Of a stretch of DNA of 16,492 bases, positions 1 through 8,084 are shown one piece after another. Below the pieces are notes generated by a model that made no database searches, was not told the origin of the DNA, and worked only from the letters and a program-made list of their open reading frames with translations. This DNA is from an uncultured Roseburia sp. (GTDB lineage Bacteria; Bacillota; Clostridia; Lachnospirales; Lachnospiraceae). The DNA lies in NCBI GenBank assembly GCA_947652855.1, contig CANTEO010000059.1:1-16492 (forward strand), written 5' to 3'. Position 1 is the first letter of the stretch. Every line of letters starts with the position of its first letter. The translations under genes were made by a program, and so were the position numbers.

Positions 1-43
1 ATAGCACGGCGCTTTAGGTTTGTCAACAACTTTTCAAAACTTT

Positions 44-74
44 TTTACTTTTTTTCAAAAAAATGGGTTATAAT
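44..74 (+). promoter_or_regulatory. Putative sigma-A promoter of the phospholipase C family gene
   Basis: A perfect TATAAT -10 hexamer lies at 69-74 in an AT-rich stretch. The -35 is weak: TTTACT at 44-49 with a 19-base spacer is the best candidate. Downstream, a short AGGC/GCCT hairpin (about 82-95) and roughly 100 untranslated bases lead to the gene at 195. Nothing else recognisable was seen in 1-43. The hexamer is seen in the sequence; promoter function is inferred. Confidence 0.5.
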
Positions 75-194
75 ACAAGAAAAGGCAAAAAGCCTAGCTT
101 TCCATCTGCTTTCTGACAGCATTCATTCTCATTGCAAATGGAATTTGATACATATAAGGATATTCACGCAAAACGATTGAAGGAGGAACTTTTT

Positions 195-1163
195 ATGCCG
201 GGATTTACCACTCACTATTTATTCGGCCAGCAAGCCTATCAGCTCATTCGCGACGCCGGGCAAAAACAGGCCATTCAAAACTTCCATACTGTCTTTTCTT
301 TGGGATTGCAGGGGCCGGACATTTACTTTTATGATATTTTATCGCATTTTTTAGCCAAAAAAAATCCCGGCTCCATCGCCCACACCGCAGACACGGGAAA
401 ATTCCTTGCCCATTTACTGAAGGCCCCTATGATTTTTTCTACCGGCAAAGAGCGCAAAATTGCGCAGGTTTATATTTTAGGATACATTGGGCATTATCTT
501 TTAGACACAGCATGCCATCCGTATGTTTATGCAATGACGCATTACAACAGCCACCCAAAGGGGTATATTGGGCAGCATATCCGCCTGGAGGCAGACATTG
601 ACGCGTTTTTGCTGCTGCATTACCAAAATAAGCTGCCTAGCCAATTCCATCAAAACGAAAGCATTGCCATCTCAAAGGAACAGCGTTCCGTCGTCTCCAC
701 TCTGCTGTATTATGCCTTTTCCAAAACATATCCCGGGCTTAATGTCACCAAAGCCAGGATTCTTCAGGCCATTTACGCTATGCGGGCCTCTACGAAGCTC
801 CTCTACGATCCATCGGGGAGGAAAAAAAATCTGCTAAGGCGCCTGGAGTCTATTGTCCCTGGCTATCCCGTCGTCTCAGCCCTAATCCCCAGCGATACAT
901 TGGCCTTCCACAAAGATCCCTGCAATTTACGGCATCAGCCCTGGCGCAACCCATGGGACGCAGGCCATGCGTCTACGGAAAGCTTTTTAGATCTGTTTGA
1001 ATCCGCAAAGGAGGATTATATTCGCCTTCTGCATCGTATGGACATTTTCTTCTCTATAAAGAATACGCCCCGGGAAGAGGCCGCGGCAATCCAGGCGCTG
1101 CTCTCCTCCCTTGGCAGCCGATGCTATCACAGCGGCCTTTCCTCCGCTCCCTATTTACTTTAA
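195..1163 (+). CDS. Zinc-dependent phospholipase C family protein
   Basis: This 322-residue protein is of the zinc-dependent phospholipase C type (alpha-helical fold that binds three metal ions and cleaves phosphodiester bonds in lipids). Likely ligands are visible: His7 in the N-terminal helix, Asp42 in GLQGPD, His63, the HxxxDxxxH motif at His100-Asp104-His108, and His128 with Glu132 in an HxxxE motif. The start at 195 is chosen because AGGAGG at 181-186 sits 8 bases before it; an in-frame ATG at 132 has no ribosome site and would add 21 unrelated residues. There is no signal peptide, so a cytoplasmic or non-classical location is likely, unlike exported clostridial phospholipases. The substrate is unknown. 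It may be a housekeeping hydrolase rather than a toxin. Its stop overlaps the stop of the convergent dehydrogenase by 9 bases. Confidence 0.8.
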   Translation: MPGFTTHYLFGQQAYQLIRDAGQKQAIQNFHTVFSLGLQGPDIYFYDILSHFLAKKNPGSIAHTADTGKFLAHLLKAPMIFSTGKERKIAQVYILGYIGHYLLDTACHPYVYAMTHYNSHPKGYIGQHIRLEADIDAFLLLHYQNKLPSQFHQNESIAISKEQRSVVSTLLYYAFSKTYPGLNVTKARILQAIYAMRASTKLLYDPSGRKKNLLRRLESIVPGYPVVSALIPSDTLAFHKDPCNLRHQPWRNPWDAGHASTESFLDLFESAKEDYIRLLHRMDIFFSIKNTPREEAAAIQALLSSLGSRCYHSGLSSAPYLL

Positions 1164-2084
1164 CGACGAGCAATACCCCAATATTGTTTCCATCAATCGG
1201 GCGCGCGCCTCTACGCTGGCCCACCCAATATGGGGCGTTATCAGCAGGCGCCCGCTGTCCTCGATGCGCCGCAGGGGGCTGTCCGCGCTCATCGGCTCTT
1301 TGCACAGCACATCCAGGCCCGCTGCGGCAATCTCACCCTGCCGCAGGGCATCTGCCAAATCCTCTTCTACGACAATCTGGCCCCTGCCCAAATTCAAAAA
1401 AACTGCGCTGCCTTTCATCCTCTGAAACGCCTTCGCGTCCATCAGGCCCTCTGTCCGTTCATTCAACGGGGCATGGACGGACAGCACATCCGACCGCTCC
1501 AAAAGCGTCCCAAAATCCACTTCCTGACAAAGAGACGAATGATTTTTGCCGGATGTGGAATAATAAATCACTTCACACCCAAAGGCTCCTGCAATCTGCG
1601 CAACCTTTTTTCCGATATTTCCTAAGCCGACAATGCCCCATGTCTTGCCGCTTAGTTCATGAAAACGTTTTTCAAAATGCGTGAAAATGACGTCATGCAC
1701 GTAATTCCCATTTTTTACGTAGTCATCGTAATAACGCAGATTTTCCATAAGGTAAAAGAGCATCGCGAACGTATGCTGCGCCACGGAGTCTGTCGAATAG
1801 CCCGCCACATTATGCCATACGATCCCCTGCCGCTCCAAGTATTCCTTATCGAGGTTGTTCGTGCCTGTCGCCGTCACGCAGACCATTTTCAGCCGGCTCG
1901 CGCCTCCAATTGTCTTTTCATTGATATTCACTTTATTGACAATTAAAATGTCTGCATCGAACGCACGCTCCAAAACCTGGCCTTCCGCCGTATAGCCATA
2001 TTGAACCACTTCGCCAAGCCGCTCAAAGCCGGAAAGGTCAATGTCCTCCCCAATTGATTTTGCATCTAAAAAAACGATTTTCAT
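1155..2084 (-). CDS. D-2-hydroxyacid dehydrogenase (NAD(P)-dependent)
   Basis: This 309-residue enzyme would reversibly reduce a 2-keto acid to a D-2-hydroxy acid with NAD(P)H in the cytoplasm. The Rossmann motif GLGNIG lies at 153-158. The catalytic triad of the family is present: Arg234 in NLGRG, Glu263 in CKEP and His285 in TPHIGW. After the second beta strand the usual NAD-selecting Asp is replaced by a YYSTSGK stretch, so cofactor preference cannot be assigned. It resembles glycerate or hydroxypyruvate dehydrogenases, but the exact substrate is open. Its ATG overlaps the stop of the upstream symporter (ATGA), which suggests translational coupling and a shared pathway, for example a sugar acid taken up by that symporter. 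It converges on the phospholipase gene, with stops overlapping by 9 bases and no terminator between them. Confidence 0.88.
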   Translation of the reverse strand: MKIVFLDAKSIGEDIDLSGFERLGEVVQYGYTAEGQVLERAFDADILIVNKVNINEKTIGGASRLKMVCVTATGTNNLDKEYLERQGIVWHNVAGYSTDSVAQHTFAMLFYLMENLRYYDDYVKNGNYVHDVIFTHFEKRFHELSGKTWGIVGLGNIGKKVAQIAGAFGCEVIYYSTSGKNHSSLCQEVDFGTLLERSDVLSVHAPLNERTEGLMDAKAFQRMKGSAVFLNLGRGQIVVEEDLADALRQGEIAAAGLDVLCKEPMSADSPLRRIEDSGRLLITPHIGWASVEARARLMETILGYCSSLK

Positions 2085-3589
2085 TTCTGTCTCCCTCTGT
2101 GTCCTTTCTTTAACGCCTTACGGCCTCCTTTGCGCTCTTTTGCTTTTCCACAAACGTCCCCGCTATGTAATTCCTCTGTTATATGATGCATCTTCTGCTG
2201 ATCCAGCGAATAGTGCCGCATGGAGATTAGAGAGCAGATCCAGCCAATGATTGGGACGCCGCAATACAAAAACAGCGTCGTCCATTTCAGCCCCGCCGTC
2301 ACCGGATCGCCAATTTGGGGCAGACGTTGGTTATAGCCCATAATCAACATGACGACCCCGACAAACCCTGTCCCAAGCGCGGTAAACACTTTATCCACGA
2401 AGGAAAACAGCGCGCCCATTAAGCCTGGCACAAATTTTCCGCTTCGGTAGCGCTCATAGTCAGAGCAGTCGGCGATCATAGGCACCACCATGTTGTTTGT
2501 GATAGACTTACACCCGTTTAACAGGACATACACGACGACAAACCATATGGTGATCCCATTGACGTTTCGGATGGAGAAGCTGACCTGGCTGATTCGCCCG
2601 CTCATCAAAACTCCCGTCATGACAAGCTGAAAAAAAATTCCTAGCGCAGTGAACAGCACGAGCGACTTTTTCTGGCCCATCCGCTGCGCCACATGGATCC
2701 CCGCGCTTACGACAAACAAGGTGGGAATCGCCGTGACTACGCCAATCAGGCCGGATATGCCGTAATTTTTCATCAGTATGCCATACAGCATGACGCCGAC
2801 CGTCGTATGGGAATATACTGTCGCCGCGAATTTATCGGTGCAGGCGGCGAAGATCAGCATTCGGATAGGCTTATTGCCGCGAATGATTTCCCAGTAATCG
2901 CGGGCATGAATTTTTTGATGGCCAGCCTGCGCCGCAATAACGTTCGGCTTGTCCTTTGACGCAATTCCCGCCATTGCAAGCAATGTCCCGGCAAATGACA
3001 GCCCCACCACCCATAGCGTATATTCCAAAAACAGCCCCTCATTTGTAAAGCCGCCATATTTGGGAACCAGGTAATTGCCTACAAAAAGCGCCGTCCCTCC
3101 ATACGCCGCCATGATAAACAGCGAGTCAAAATAGGTGGAGAGCGGGCGCTGCTTGGGATTATCCGTCAATATCGTCTGGCCGGATTTCGCCACCACGGTC
3201 TGAAACGTAAAGCCCAGGACAAACAGCCCGTAGACAGCCACAAAATATATGATGCGCACGCAAGAATCCACTTTATGCGTCGTATAATACAACAATATTG
3301 AACTGACAGCCATAGTCAGATTGCCTAACATCATAAAAGGGCGGAACTTTCCGAACCGCCCCTTTGTCCGATCCAGCAAAAAGCCGACAACCGGATCTGT
3401 CACAGCATCAAAAATGCTTAAGCCCGTCAGCAGGCTGGATATCAGCATAACGCCAAACCCCGCAATTGAATTGGCATAATAAGAGATATACCCCATCAGC
3501 GCCAAATATAAATTAGTAGACGCATTGTTGAGGGAAAAAAGCCCAATCTGCCAGTATCTGGCATTGTTGTACTGCTCTTTCGGTTTCAT
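2081..3589 (-). CDS. GPH/MelB-type sugar:cation symporter (MFS fold)
   Basis: This 502-residue integral membrane protein has about 12 hydrophobic segments. The diagnostic glycoside-pentoside-hexuronide (GPH) family region is clear: helix II reads IFDAVTDPVVGFLLDRTKGR followed by GKFRPFM. Asp61 and Asp65 sit where MelB has its cation-binding Asp55 and Asp59. It should import a glycoside, pentose or hexuronide with Na+ or H+; the substrate cannot be read from sequence. The C-terminus ends in a long Lys/Arg-rich cytoplasmic tail (about residues 475-502). The ATG at 3589 has only a distant GGGGAG, 12 bases upstream, so it may rely on coupling to the patatin-like gene 21 bases upstream. It overlaps the dehydrogenase start by ATGA. 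Confidence 0.87.
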   Translation of the reverse strand: MKPKEQYNNARYWQIGLFSLNNASTNLYLALMGYISYYANSIAGFGVMLISSLLTGLSIFDAVTDPVVGFLLDRTKGRFGKFRPFMMLGNLTMAVSSILLYYTTHKVDSCVRIIYFVAVYGLFVLGFTFQTVVAKSGQTILTDNPKQRPLSTYFDSLFIMAAYGGTALFVGNYLVPKYGGFTNEGLFLEYTLWVVGLSFAGTLLAMAGIASKDKPNVIAAQAGHQKIHARDYWEIIRGNKPIRMLIFAACTDKFAATVYSHTTVGVMLYGILMKNYGISGLIGVVTAIPTLFVVSAGIHVAQRMGQKKSLVLFTALGIFFQLVMTGVLMSGRISQVSFSIRNVNGITIWFVVVYVLLNGCKSITNNMVVPMIADCSDYERYRSGKFVPGLMGALFSFVDKVFTALGTGFVGVVMLIMGYNQRLPQIGDPVTAGLKWTTLFLYCGVPIIGWICSLISMRHYSLDQQKMHHITEELHSGDVCGKAKERKGGRKALKKGHRGRQK

Positions 3590-3610
3590 CGCGTCATCAG
3601 TCTCCCCATC

Positions 3611-4465
3611 TTATTCTGCATTTAGATACAGGCGCAATGCGTGCATACTCTCTTTCGCCTGAAAATAGCCTTCTTTGTATAGCTTTGAAAGTTTCTTGGG
3701 AGACGCCTCGGTACGCCCTACCCCAAGCATATCCTCCGGGGCGATCACAAAAGCCTTTCCCTCTTTCTCCGCCTGATACAATTCCCTCATGCATTGATTA
3801 TAGGAATCTGCGCGGTTTTTCAGCCGCTCCACAAATAACGGATATTTGTGATAGAGCATAGAAGCGACCCGAATGGACTTTTCCGCCGCCTTGACATAGC
3901 CCCGCTCGCGCGTCAGGACGACGATGACCTTATCGCAGCCCTGCTCCAACGCACGGCGATAGGGGACGGAATCCCCCACGCCGCCGTCCAAATAGTACCT
4001 CTTTCCGATTTTGACTGGCTGAAATAAGCCCGGAAGCGCACAGCTGGCGACCACCACGCCAAATTTCCTGTCATTTCTGGGAACCTTAAGGTATTCCGCC
4101 TTCCCTGTTCGGATATTCGTCACTACAGCCTCAATTTCTCCGGGAAATGACGCAAACGCCTTTTCATCAAATGGAAGAAGCTTATTGGGGACTTCGCCAA
4201 ACACGAAGGGAATATTATAAAAAGACTTTAAATTCCGGTCAAATAAATATCGAAACCCCATATACCTCTTGTCCGACATATATCTTTTTATAATTTCAAG
4301 ATTCCTTCCCTTTTGCCCGGACAAATAGGAAACGCCATAGGCAATGCCCGCAGACACGCCAATAAAGTAATCCGGCATTAGCCCCTCTTCCAAAAAACAA
4401 TCCATCACTCCGCAGGAAAACACTGTCCTGCTTGCGCCGCCTTCCATTACAATCCCAAGCTTCAT
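3611..4465 (-). CDS. Patatin-like phospholipase family protein
   Basis: This 284-residue protein has the patatin Ser-Asp dyad architecture. The glycine-rich oxyanion loop EGGASR is at 8-13, the nucleophile elbow GVSAG at 36-40 has Ser38 as nucleophile, and DGG at 160-162 supplies Asp160. It resembles the bacterial YjjU-type group and should hydrolyse acyl esters of phospholipids or lysophospholipids. No signal peptide is visible, so it is probably cytoplasmic or membrane-associated. The start at 4465 is supported by GGAG 7 bases upstream. It lies 40 bases downstream of the chemoreceptor and 21 bases upstream of the symporter in the leftward cluster. Its physiological lipid and link to the neighbours are unknown. 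Confidence 0.88.
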   Translation of the reverse strand: MKLGIVMEGGASRTVFSCGVMDCFLEEGLMPDYFIGVSAGIAYGVSYLSGQKGRNLEIIKRYMSDKRYMGFRYLFDRNLKSFYNIPFVFGEVPNKLLPFDEKAFASFPGEIEAVVTNIRTGKAEYLKVPRNDRKFGVVVASCALPGLFQPVKIGKRYYLDGGVGDSVPYRRALEQGCDKVIVVLTRERGYVKAAEKSIRVASMLYHKYPLFVERLKNRADSYNQCMRELYQAEKEGKAFVIAPEDMLGVGRTEASPKKLSKLYKEGYFQAKESMHALRLYLNAE

Positions 4466-4505
4466 TCCGTCACTCCGATTCTGTTGATTTTTGCAGATAA
4501 CTGCC

Positions 4506-6254
4506 CTATGCCTTCAGGCTTCCTATATTTTCCTTAATGGCCTCCACGCTGAACTTAGTCGTATTGCCACGAAGCTCCTCCGACAGCCGCACAAGCCCAT
4601 TCGTGTTCTCAGTGCACACTTCCACAATATCGCCAAGCTCCGCCATTGAAGCTGACGTCTCCTGCGTGCTTGCCGCATTCTCCTGCGCAACGGCGGCCAG
4701 CCCTTCCAACAGAGCCAACACTTCCTGCTTGAGCTGCCCAAGATCCGCAACCTGAGAGGCAATCGTCCCCACATCGTTCTCGACGGCCAGAATTTCCTGA
4801 TTCAGCTCGCCGAACATCGCAAGCGTCTTTTCCAGCTTATCATTCTGCTCGCCGATCGTCTCCGCCACCTCATCCATCATATGTACGCTTCGATTGGAAT
4901 TTCCGATCAAGGCATTCACAATATTTGATATCTTATCCGCGGATTCCTTGCACTGATCCGCCAAAGTGCGGATTTCCGTCGCCACGACAGCAAAGCCCCG
5001 TCCATGCTCCCCTGCCCTCGCCGCCTCTATGCTTGCGTTTAAGGAAAGCAGGTTCGTCTGATTCGCAATGCTTGCGATCAGCTCGATCACTTCCTGAATC
5101 TCCTGCGCGGAATGGTTCGTGTCATCCGTCTGCCGCTTTACCTCGGAAACCGACTGATTTGTCCGTTCGCTGATGACAAGCAGCTCGTTTAAAATCTCGT
5201 TCGCAGACTGATTATAGCCGCCCATTGTTTGGGCGCTGTCCGAAAGGGAGCTCACATTTCCCGCCGTCGCGTCAATCGCCTCTCCCATCATGATGACTTC
5301 TTCATTCGCTTTCTGCGTGTCCTCCGCCTGCTGCGTCGCGCCATGGGCGACCTCCTCAACCGCTATATTGACATTTTCAATTGAGGACCTGATCGCTTGA
5401 AACGAATCCCTGAAATTGGAGGTGAACTGATCCAAATCCTGTGAGGTCTTCATGATATTTTTCACTATAGAGAGAAACGCGTCCACCAGCTTCTGAAGGG
5501 AGCGGGACAGCGCGCCGATCTCATCTGACCTGTTCATCACCTTTTCATGCAGGCTGATGTTTAAGGAGCCGTTTGCGACTTCATCCAGGTGATCCACCGT
5601 TTGATAGAGCAGCTTTCCAATGGAACCGATCAAAACGACAATGATGACCATTGCAATAACCGCCACTGCAAAGATGCCCGCAATCATCTTTATGACGCTG
5701 GACTTTATATGCTCTAACACCAGATTCCGGTTATACCCGACAAAAAGACCGCCATAAATCTCCCCGGCTTTGGACTCCATCGGCATATAATGCACAAAAT
5801 ACCGGTCTGACCCAATCTCTATCTCATCAAATACAATTTCCCCATTTAACAGCCGATTATGCACGGATTCGGAAATCGGCTTGCCAATCATGCTGGCGCC
5901 CGTATCGTCCAAAAGCGTCGTGGCGCGGCGGACGTCATCCAAAATGATGGAAACCTCCATGCCCGTATTCTCTTTGAACTCTTCCAATACCTTTTGATTC
6001 GCCACGATGTCAACGCTGCCCTTATACAGCTTCCCATCCTCCATACGGTAGTCTCCATTGGCAAGCGAATTCATCGTCTGCTCCAATGAATAGGACGCGC
6101 TTTGAAGATGCTCCTTCATCAGCGTCTCTGAAACGTCGCTCATGCCCTTGATGCCAATTAGGCAGCTCACCAATACAATCACCAAAAACGGAATGAAAAC
6201 CGCCACAAAAATCTTCCCCATCAAGCGCAGCCCTTTTTTCTTCTTTTCCCCCAA
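4506..6254 (-). CDS. Methyl-accepting chemotaxis protein with extracytoplasmic Cache-like sensor
   Basis: This 582-residue transmembrane chemoreceptor has TM1 at about 15-35, a single Cache-like extracellular sensor at about 45-175, TM2 at about 188-210, a HAMP linker at about 212-265 and a long cytoplasmic coiled-coil signalling domain. The highly conserved hairpin tip that contacts CheA/CheW spans about 390-433 and includes NASIEAARAGEHGRGFAVVA. No CheR-binding pentapeptide ends the protein. It would pass ligand binding to the CheA kinase, but no che genes are in view, so it depends on partners elsewhere. The ligand is unknown. The start at 6254 is TTG with AGGAG 8 bases upstream; ATG at 6221 (Met12) is an alternative and would shorten only the cytoplasmic lead-in. 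The gene lies 21 bases after the NfeD-like gene. Confidence 0.93.
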   Translation of the reverse strand: MGEKKKKGLRLMGKIFVAVFIPFLVIVLVSCLIGIKGMSDVSETLMKEHLQSASYSLEQTMNSLANGDYRMEDGKLYKGSVDIVANQKVLEEFKENTGMEVSIILDDVRRATTLLDDTGASMIGKPISESVHNRLLNGEIVFDEIEIGSDRYFVHYMPMESKAGEIYGGLFVGYNRNLVLEHIKSSVIKMIAGIFAVAVIAMVIIVVLIGSIGKLLYQTVDHLDEVANGSLNISLHEKVMNRSDEIGALSRSLQKLVDAFLSIVKNIMKTSQDLDQFTSNFRDSFQAIRSSIENVNIAVEEVAHGATQQAEDTQKANEEVIMMGEAIDATAGNVSSLSDSAQTMGGYNQSANEILNELLVISERTNQSVSEVKRQTDDTNHSAQEIQEVIELIASIANQTNLLSLNASIEAARAGEHGRGFAVVATEIRTLADQCKESADKISNIVNALIGNSNRSVHMMDEVAETIGEQNDKLEKTLAMFGELNQEILAVENDVGTIASQVADLGQLKQEVLALLEGLAAVAQENAASTQETSASMAELGDIVEVCTENTNGLVRLSEELRGNTTKFSVEAIKENIGSLKA

Positions 6255-6275
6255 GCCAATCTCTCCTCTCCATTT

Positions 6276-6719
6276 TTATTCTTCCTGCTGCCGCAATGGA
6301 ATCAGAATCAGCTTCACGCCTTCTACGCCGACCACCCTGGCCAATTCACCTTCCTCTAACCCCATTTCGTCCTCTTTTGTCCTCGCCGTCCACTCCTGGC
6401 CGGACAAGACTGCTTTTCCAGTTCCATTCACGTTATCCACCCGCTCGATGACCTTCACCGTCTTATCCACGGCATCCTCATAATTTGTCTTTATTTTGTG
6501 AGGGTTGACGTATTTTACGGCAATCGGCCTTGTGAACAGCAAAAGCGTTAATGAAACTGCGAAAAAAATCACGATCTGTATTGGCGTCATGACGCCCAAT
6601 GCAGCCGCAATCATAGCGAAAAATGCGCCTATGGCAAACCAGATCGTCGTAAGCCCGACAGTGATCGCCTCAATGATGAGAAATGTAACCATGATCCCTA
6701 ACCAAAACAACACTTCCAT
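6276..6719 (-). CDS. NfeD-like membrane protein (short form)
   Basis: This protein of about 147 residues has two or three hydrophobic segments (about residues 4-64) followed by a soluble OB-fold-like beta domain ending in LARVVGVEGVKLILIPL, as in NfeD C-termini. It matches the short NfeD form that lacks the N-terminal ClpP-like protease domain; in other bacteria such forms pair with flotillin/SPFH proteins in membrane microdomains. No flotillin gene is in this window. The start at 6719 is preferred because GGAAGGG sits 8 bases upstream; an in-frame ATG at 6743 has a weaker site and would add 8 residues. It lies 64 bases after the permease and 21 bases before the chemoreceptor. The molecular role is not settled. 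Confidence 0.8.
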   Translation of the reverse strand: MEVLFWLGIMVTFLIIEAITVGLTTIWFAIGAFFAMIAAALGVMTPIQIVIFFAVSLTLLLFTRPIAVKYVNPHKIKTNYEDAVDKTVKVIERVDNVNGTGKAVLSGQEWTARTKEDEMGLEEGELARVVGVEGVKLILIPLRQQEE

Positions 6720-6783
6720 ACAGCACACCCTTCCTTTCCTCATTTTCTTTCCATACTAATCCTATCAGGTTTTTACCCAAAAT

Positions 6784-7911
6784 TCAATGCTCTATCTTCC
6801 GAAATTCATTAAAATCTCTGGCAATTTCCTGAAAGCACCAGGTAACCGTGCGAAACGCCCCTGCTTTATAGAAGCTGATCAAAAGCATCCCAACCGGAAT
6901 CGCGATAATCATGCCGACCACGCCGGAAACCTGATAGCCGACATACATGAAAAACAGCGTAGCGAACGTGTCCATGCCAACCGACTGCCCAATCAGCTTC
7001 GGCTGAATCAACTGATGCGCCAGCAGCGACACTACGTACAGAACCAGCATGCCAACCGCCGTCATATAATTTCCGGAAAAGAATTTCACGATTGCCCAAG
7101 GCGTCAGCACCGTCCCCGTCCCAAACACGGGCAGCATATCCAACAACGCGATCCCAAAGCCAATCAGCCAGGCATAATCGACCTTTAAGAGCATCAGGCC
7201 GATTGTGATGATGACATAGATGACGCCCATAATCTTAAACTGAGCCTTAAAATAGCCGCCCGCCGCCTTTAAGATCTGAGCGTACATCTGCCCCGTCTTT
7301 CTATGAAAGGATTCTGGAAGGCCATTCTTTATCATCTGCTCCAGCTTATCCCTGTCCGCAATGAAAAAATAGGTCGCCAAAAATCCCATAACCATATTTA
7401 CCAGCATATTGGGGAGGCTTTTCGCGATCCCACCGATGGCTGAGACAGTGATGGAATCCTCGCCCGCAACTAAGCTGCCGACCATTTCCGTGACCCTTCC
7501 CTCAAGCTCATCAATATTGATATCCTGAAACAGCGGAATCTTATGAAGCGCCTCCTCAATCCGATTCAACGCAGCCACAATCTCCACCTCCGCATTTGCG
7601 GACATCGTAGGCAAATATTCGACAAAGCCCCGCACCCCGACTGCAAGCGCGACGCCTATCCCATAACACAGCAGGACGACTGCCGCAACCACCGTCACTA
7701 TAATCAGCACCGTGCCGTACTTCCGCTTGATTTTTAATTTCCTTTCTAAGAAACGCACGACAGGGTTCGCAATCAGCGACAGGATGAACCCTACGACAAA
7801 CGGCATAAAAAACAACAGCGCCTTTGGCAGAAGAAACGCCAGCGCCAATACTATGACAAGGGCAAACGTCAGGTTACAGAGTATTTTTAAATATTTTGTC
7901 GATTGCTTCAT
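6784..7911 (-). CDS. AI-2E family transporter, YtvI-like
   Basis: This 375-residue integral membrane protein has about 7-8 hydrophobic helices and the AI-2E family C-terminal signature (QPKLIGQSVGMDTF, then GYQVSGVVGMIIAIPVGM). The N-terminal LLPKALLFFMPFVVGFILS and ANPVVRFLE resemble YtvI, a sporulation-associated membrane protein of endospore formers. Family members have been linked to autoinducer-2 export or Na+/H+ exchange; which applies here is unknown. The start at 7911 (ATG, AAGGGG 9 bases upstream) is chosen because a longer reading would begin at TTG 7968, and that TTG is the first triplet of the -35 box of a good promoter. It is the first gene of the leftward cluster and is divergent from the LytTR operon. 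Confidence 0.85.
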   Translation of the reverse strand: MKQSTKYLKILCNLTFALVIVLALAFLLPKALLFFMPFVVGFILSLIANPVVRFLERKLKIKRKYGTVLIIVTVVAAVVLLCYGIGVALAVGVRGFVEYLPTMSANAEVEIVAALNRIEEALHKIPLFQDINIDELEGRVTEMVGSLVAGEDSITVSAIGGIAKSLPNMLVNMVMGFLATYFFIADRDKLEQMIKNGLPESFHRKTGQMYAQILKAAGGYFKAQFKIMGVIYVIITIGLMLLKVDYAWLIGFGIALLDMLPVFGTGTVLTPWAIVKFFSGNYMTAVGMLVLYVVSLLAHQLIQPKLIGQSVGMDTFATLFFMYVGYQVSGVVGMIIAIPVGMLLISFYKAGAFRTVTWCFQEIARDFNEFRKIEH

Positions 7912-7939
7912 CCACGATGACCCCTTTTCTTTTTTCTCT

Positions 7940-7968
7940 ATTTTATCCTTGTATTTTTCGTATGTCAA
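7940..7968 (-). promoter_or_regulatory. Sigma-A promoter of the leftward six-gene cluster
   Basis: On the minus strand a perfect TTGACA (7968-7963) is followed by a 17-base spacer and TAAAAT (7945-7940). The predicted transcript would start near 7933, about 22 bases before the ATG at 7911 and just ahead of its AAGGGG ribosome site. This fit decides the start of the permease gene. No other promoter of similar quality was seen inside the cluster, but I did not scan exhaustively. Confidence 0.75.
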
Positions 7969-8006
7969 TTCCAGGGATTCATTTTTTATCCCTTACCTCT
8001 TACTGG

Positions 8007-8032
8007 CAAAATCGAGCCACTTACTGATTTTG
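8007..8032. promoter_or_regulatory. Inverted repeat upstream of the LytTR operon, candidate operator
   Basis: CAAAATC at 8007-8013 and GATTTTG at 8026-8032 form perfect 7-base arms separated by 12 bases, so the arm centres are about 19 bases apart. The right arm ends 2 bases before the -35 box at 8035. LytTR proteins bind paired sites upstream of their targets, so an autoregulatory site is plausible. The repeat is seen; the binding is inferred. The arms do not clearly match the published LytTR consensus. Confidence 0.45.
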
Positions 8033-8034
8033 GG

Positions 8035-8063
8035 TTTACAAATCCCCGTTTATGGAATAGGAT
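8035..8063 (+). promoter_or_regulatory. Promoter of the LytTR/LiaF-like operon
   Basis: TTTACA at 8035-8040 (one mismatch to TTGACA), a 17-base spacer and TAGGAT at 8058-8063 form a plausible sigma-A promoter, with transcription starting near 8070. The leader would be about 15 bases, containing only GGGAG at 8074-8078 before the ATG at 8085. It is divergent from the permease promoter, with about 66 bases between the two -35 boxes. Confidence 0.6.
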
Positions 8064-8084
8064 ACGGATAGCAGGGAGAACGAC

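Noticed and set aside
132..194. Longer N-terminus of the phospholipase C family protein from ATG 132
   Set aside because: No ribosome site precedes 132, the extra residues are unlike the family, and AGGAGG sits correctly before 195.
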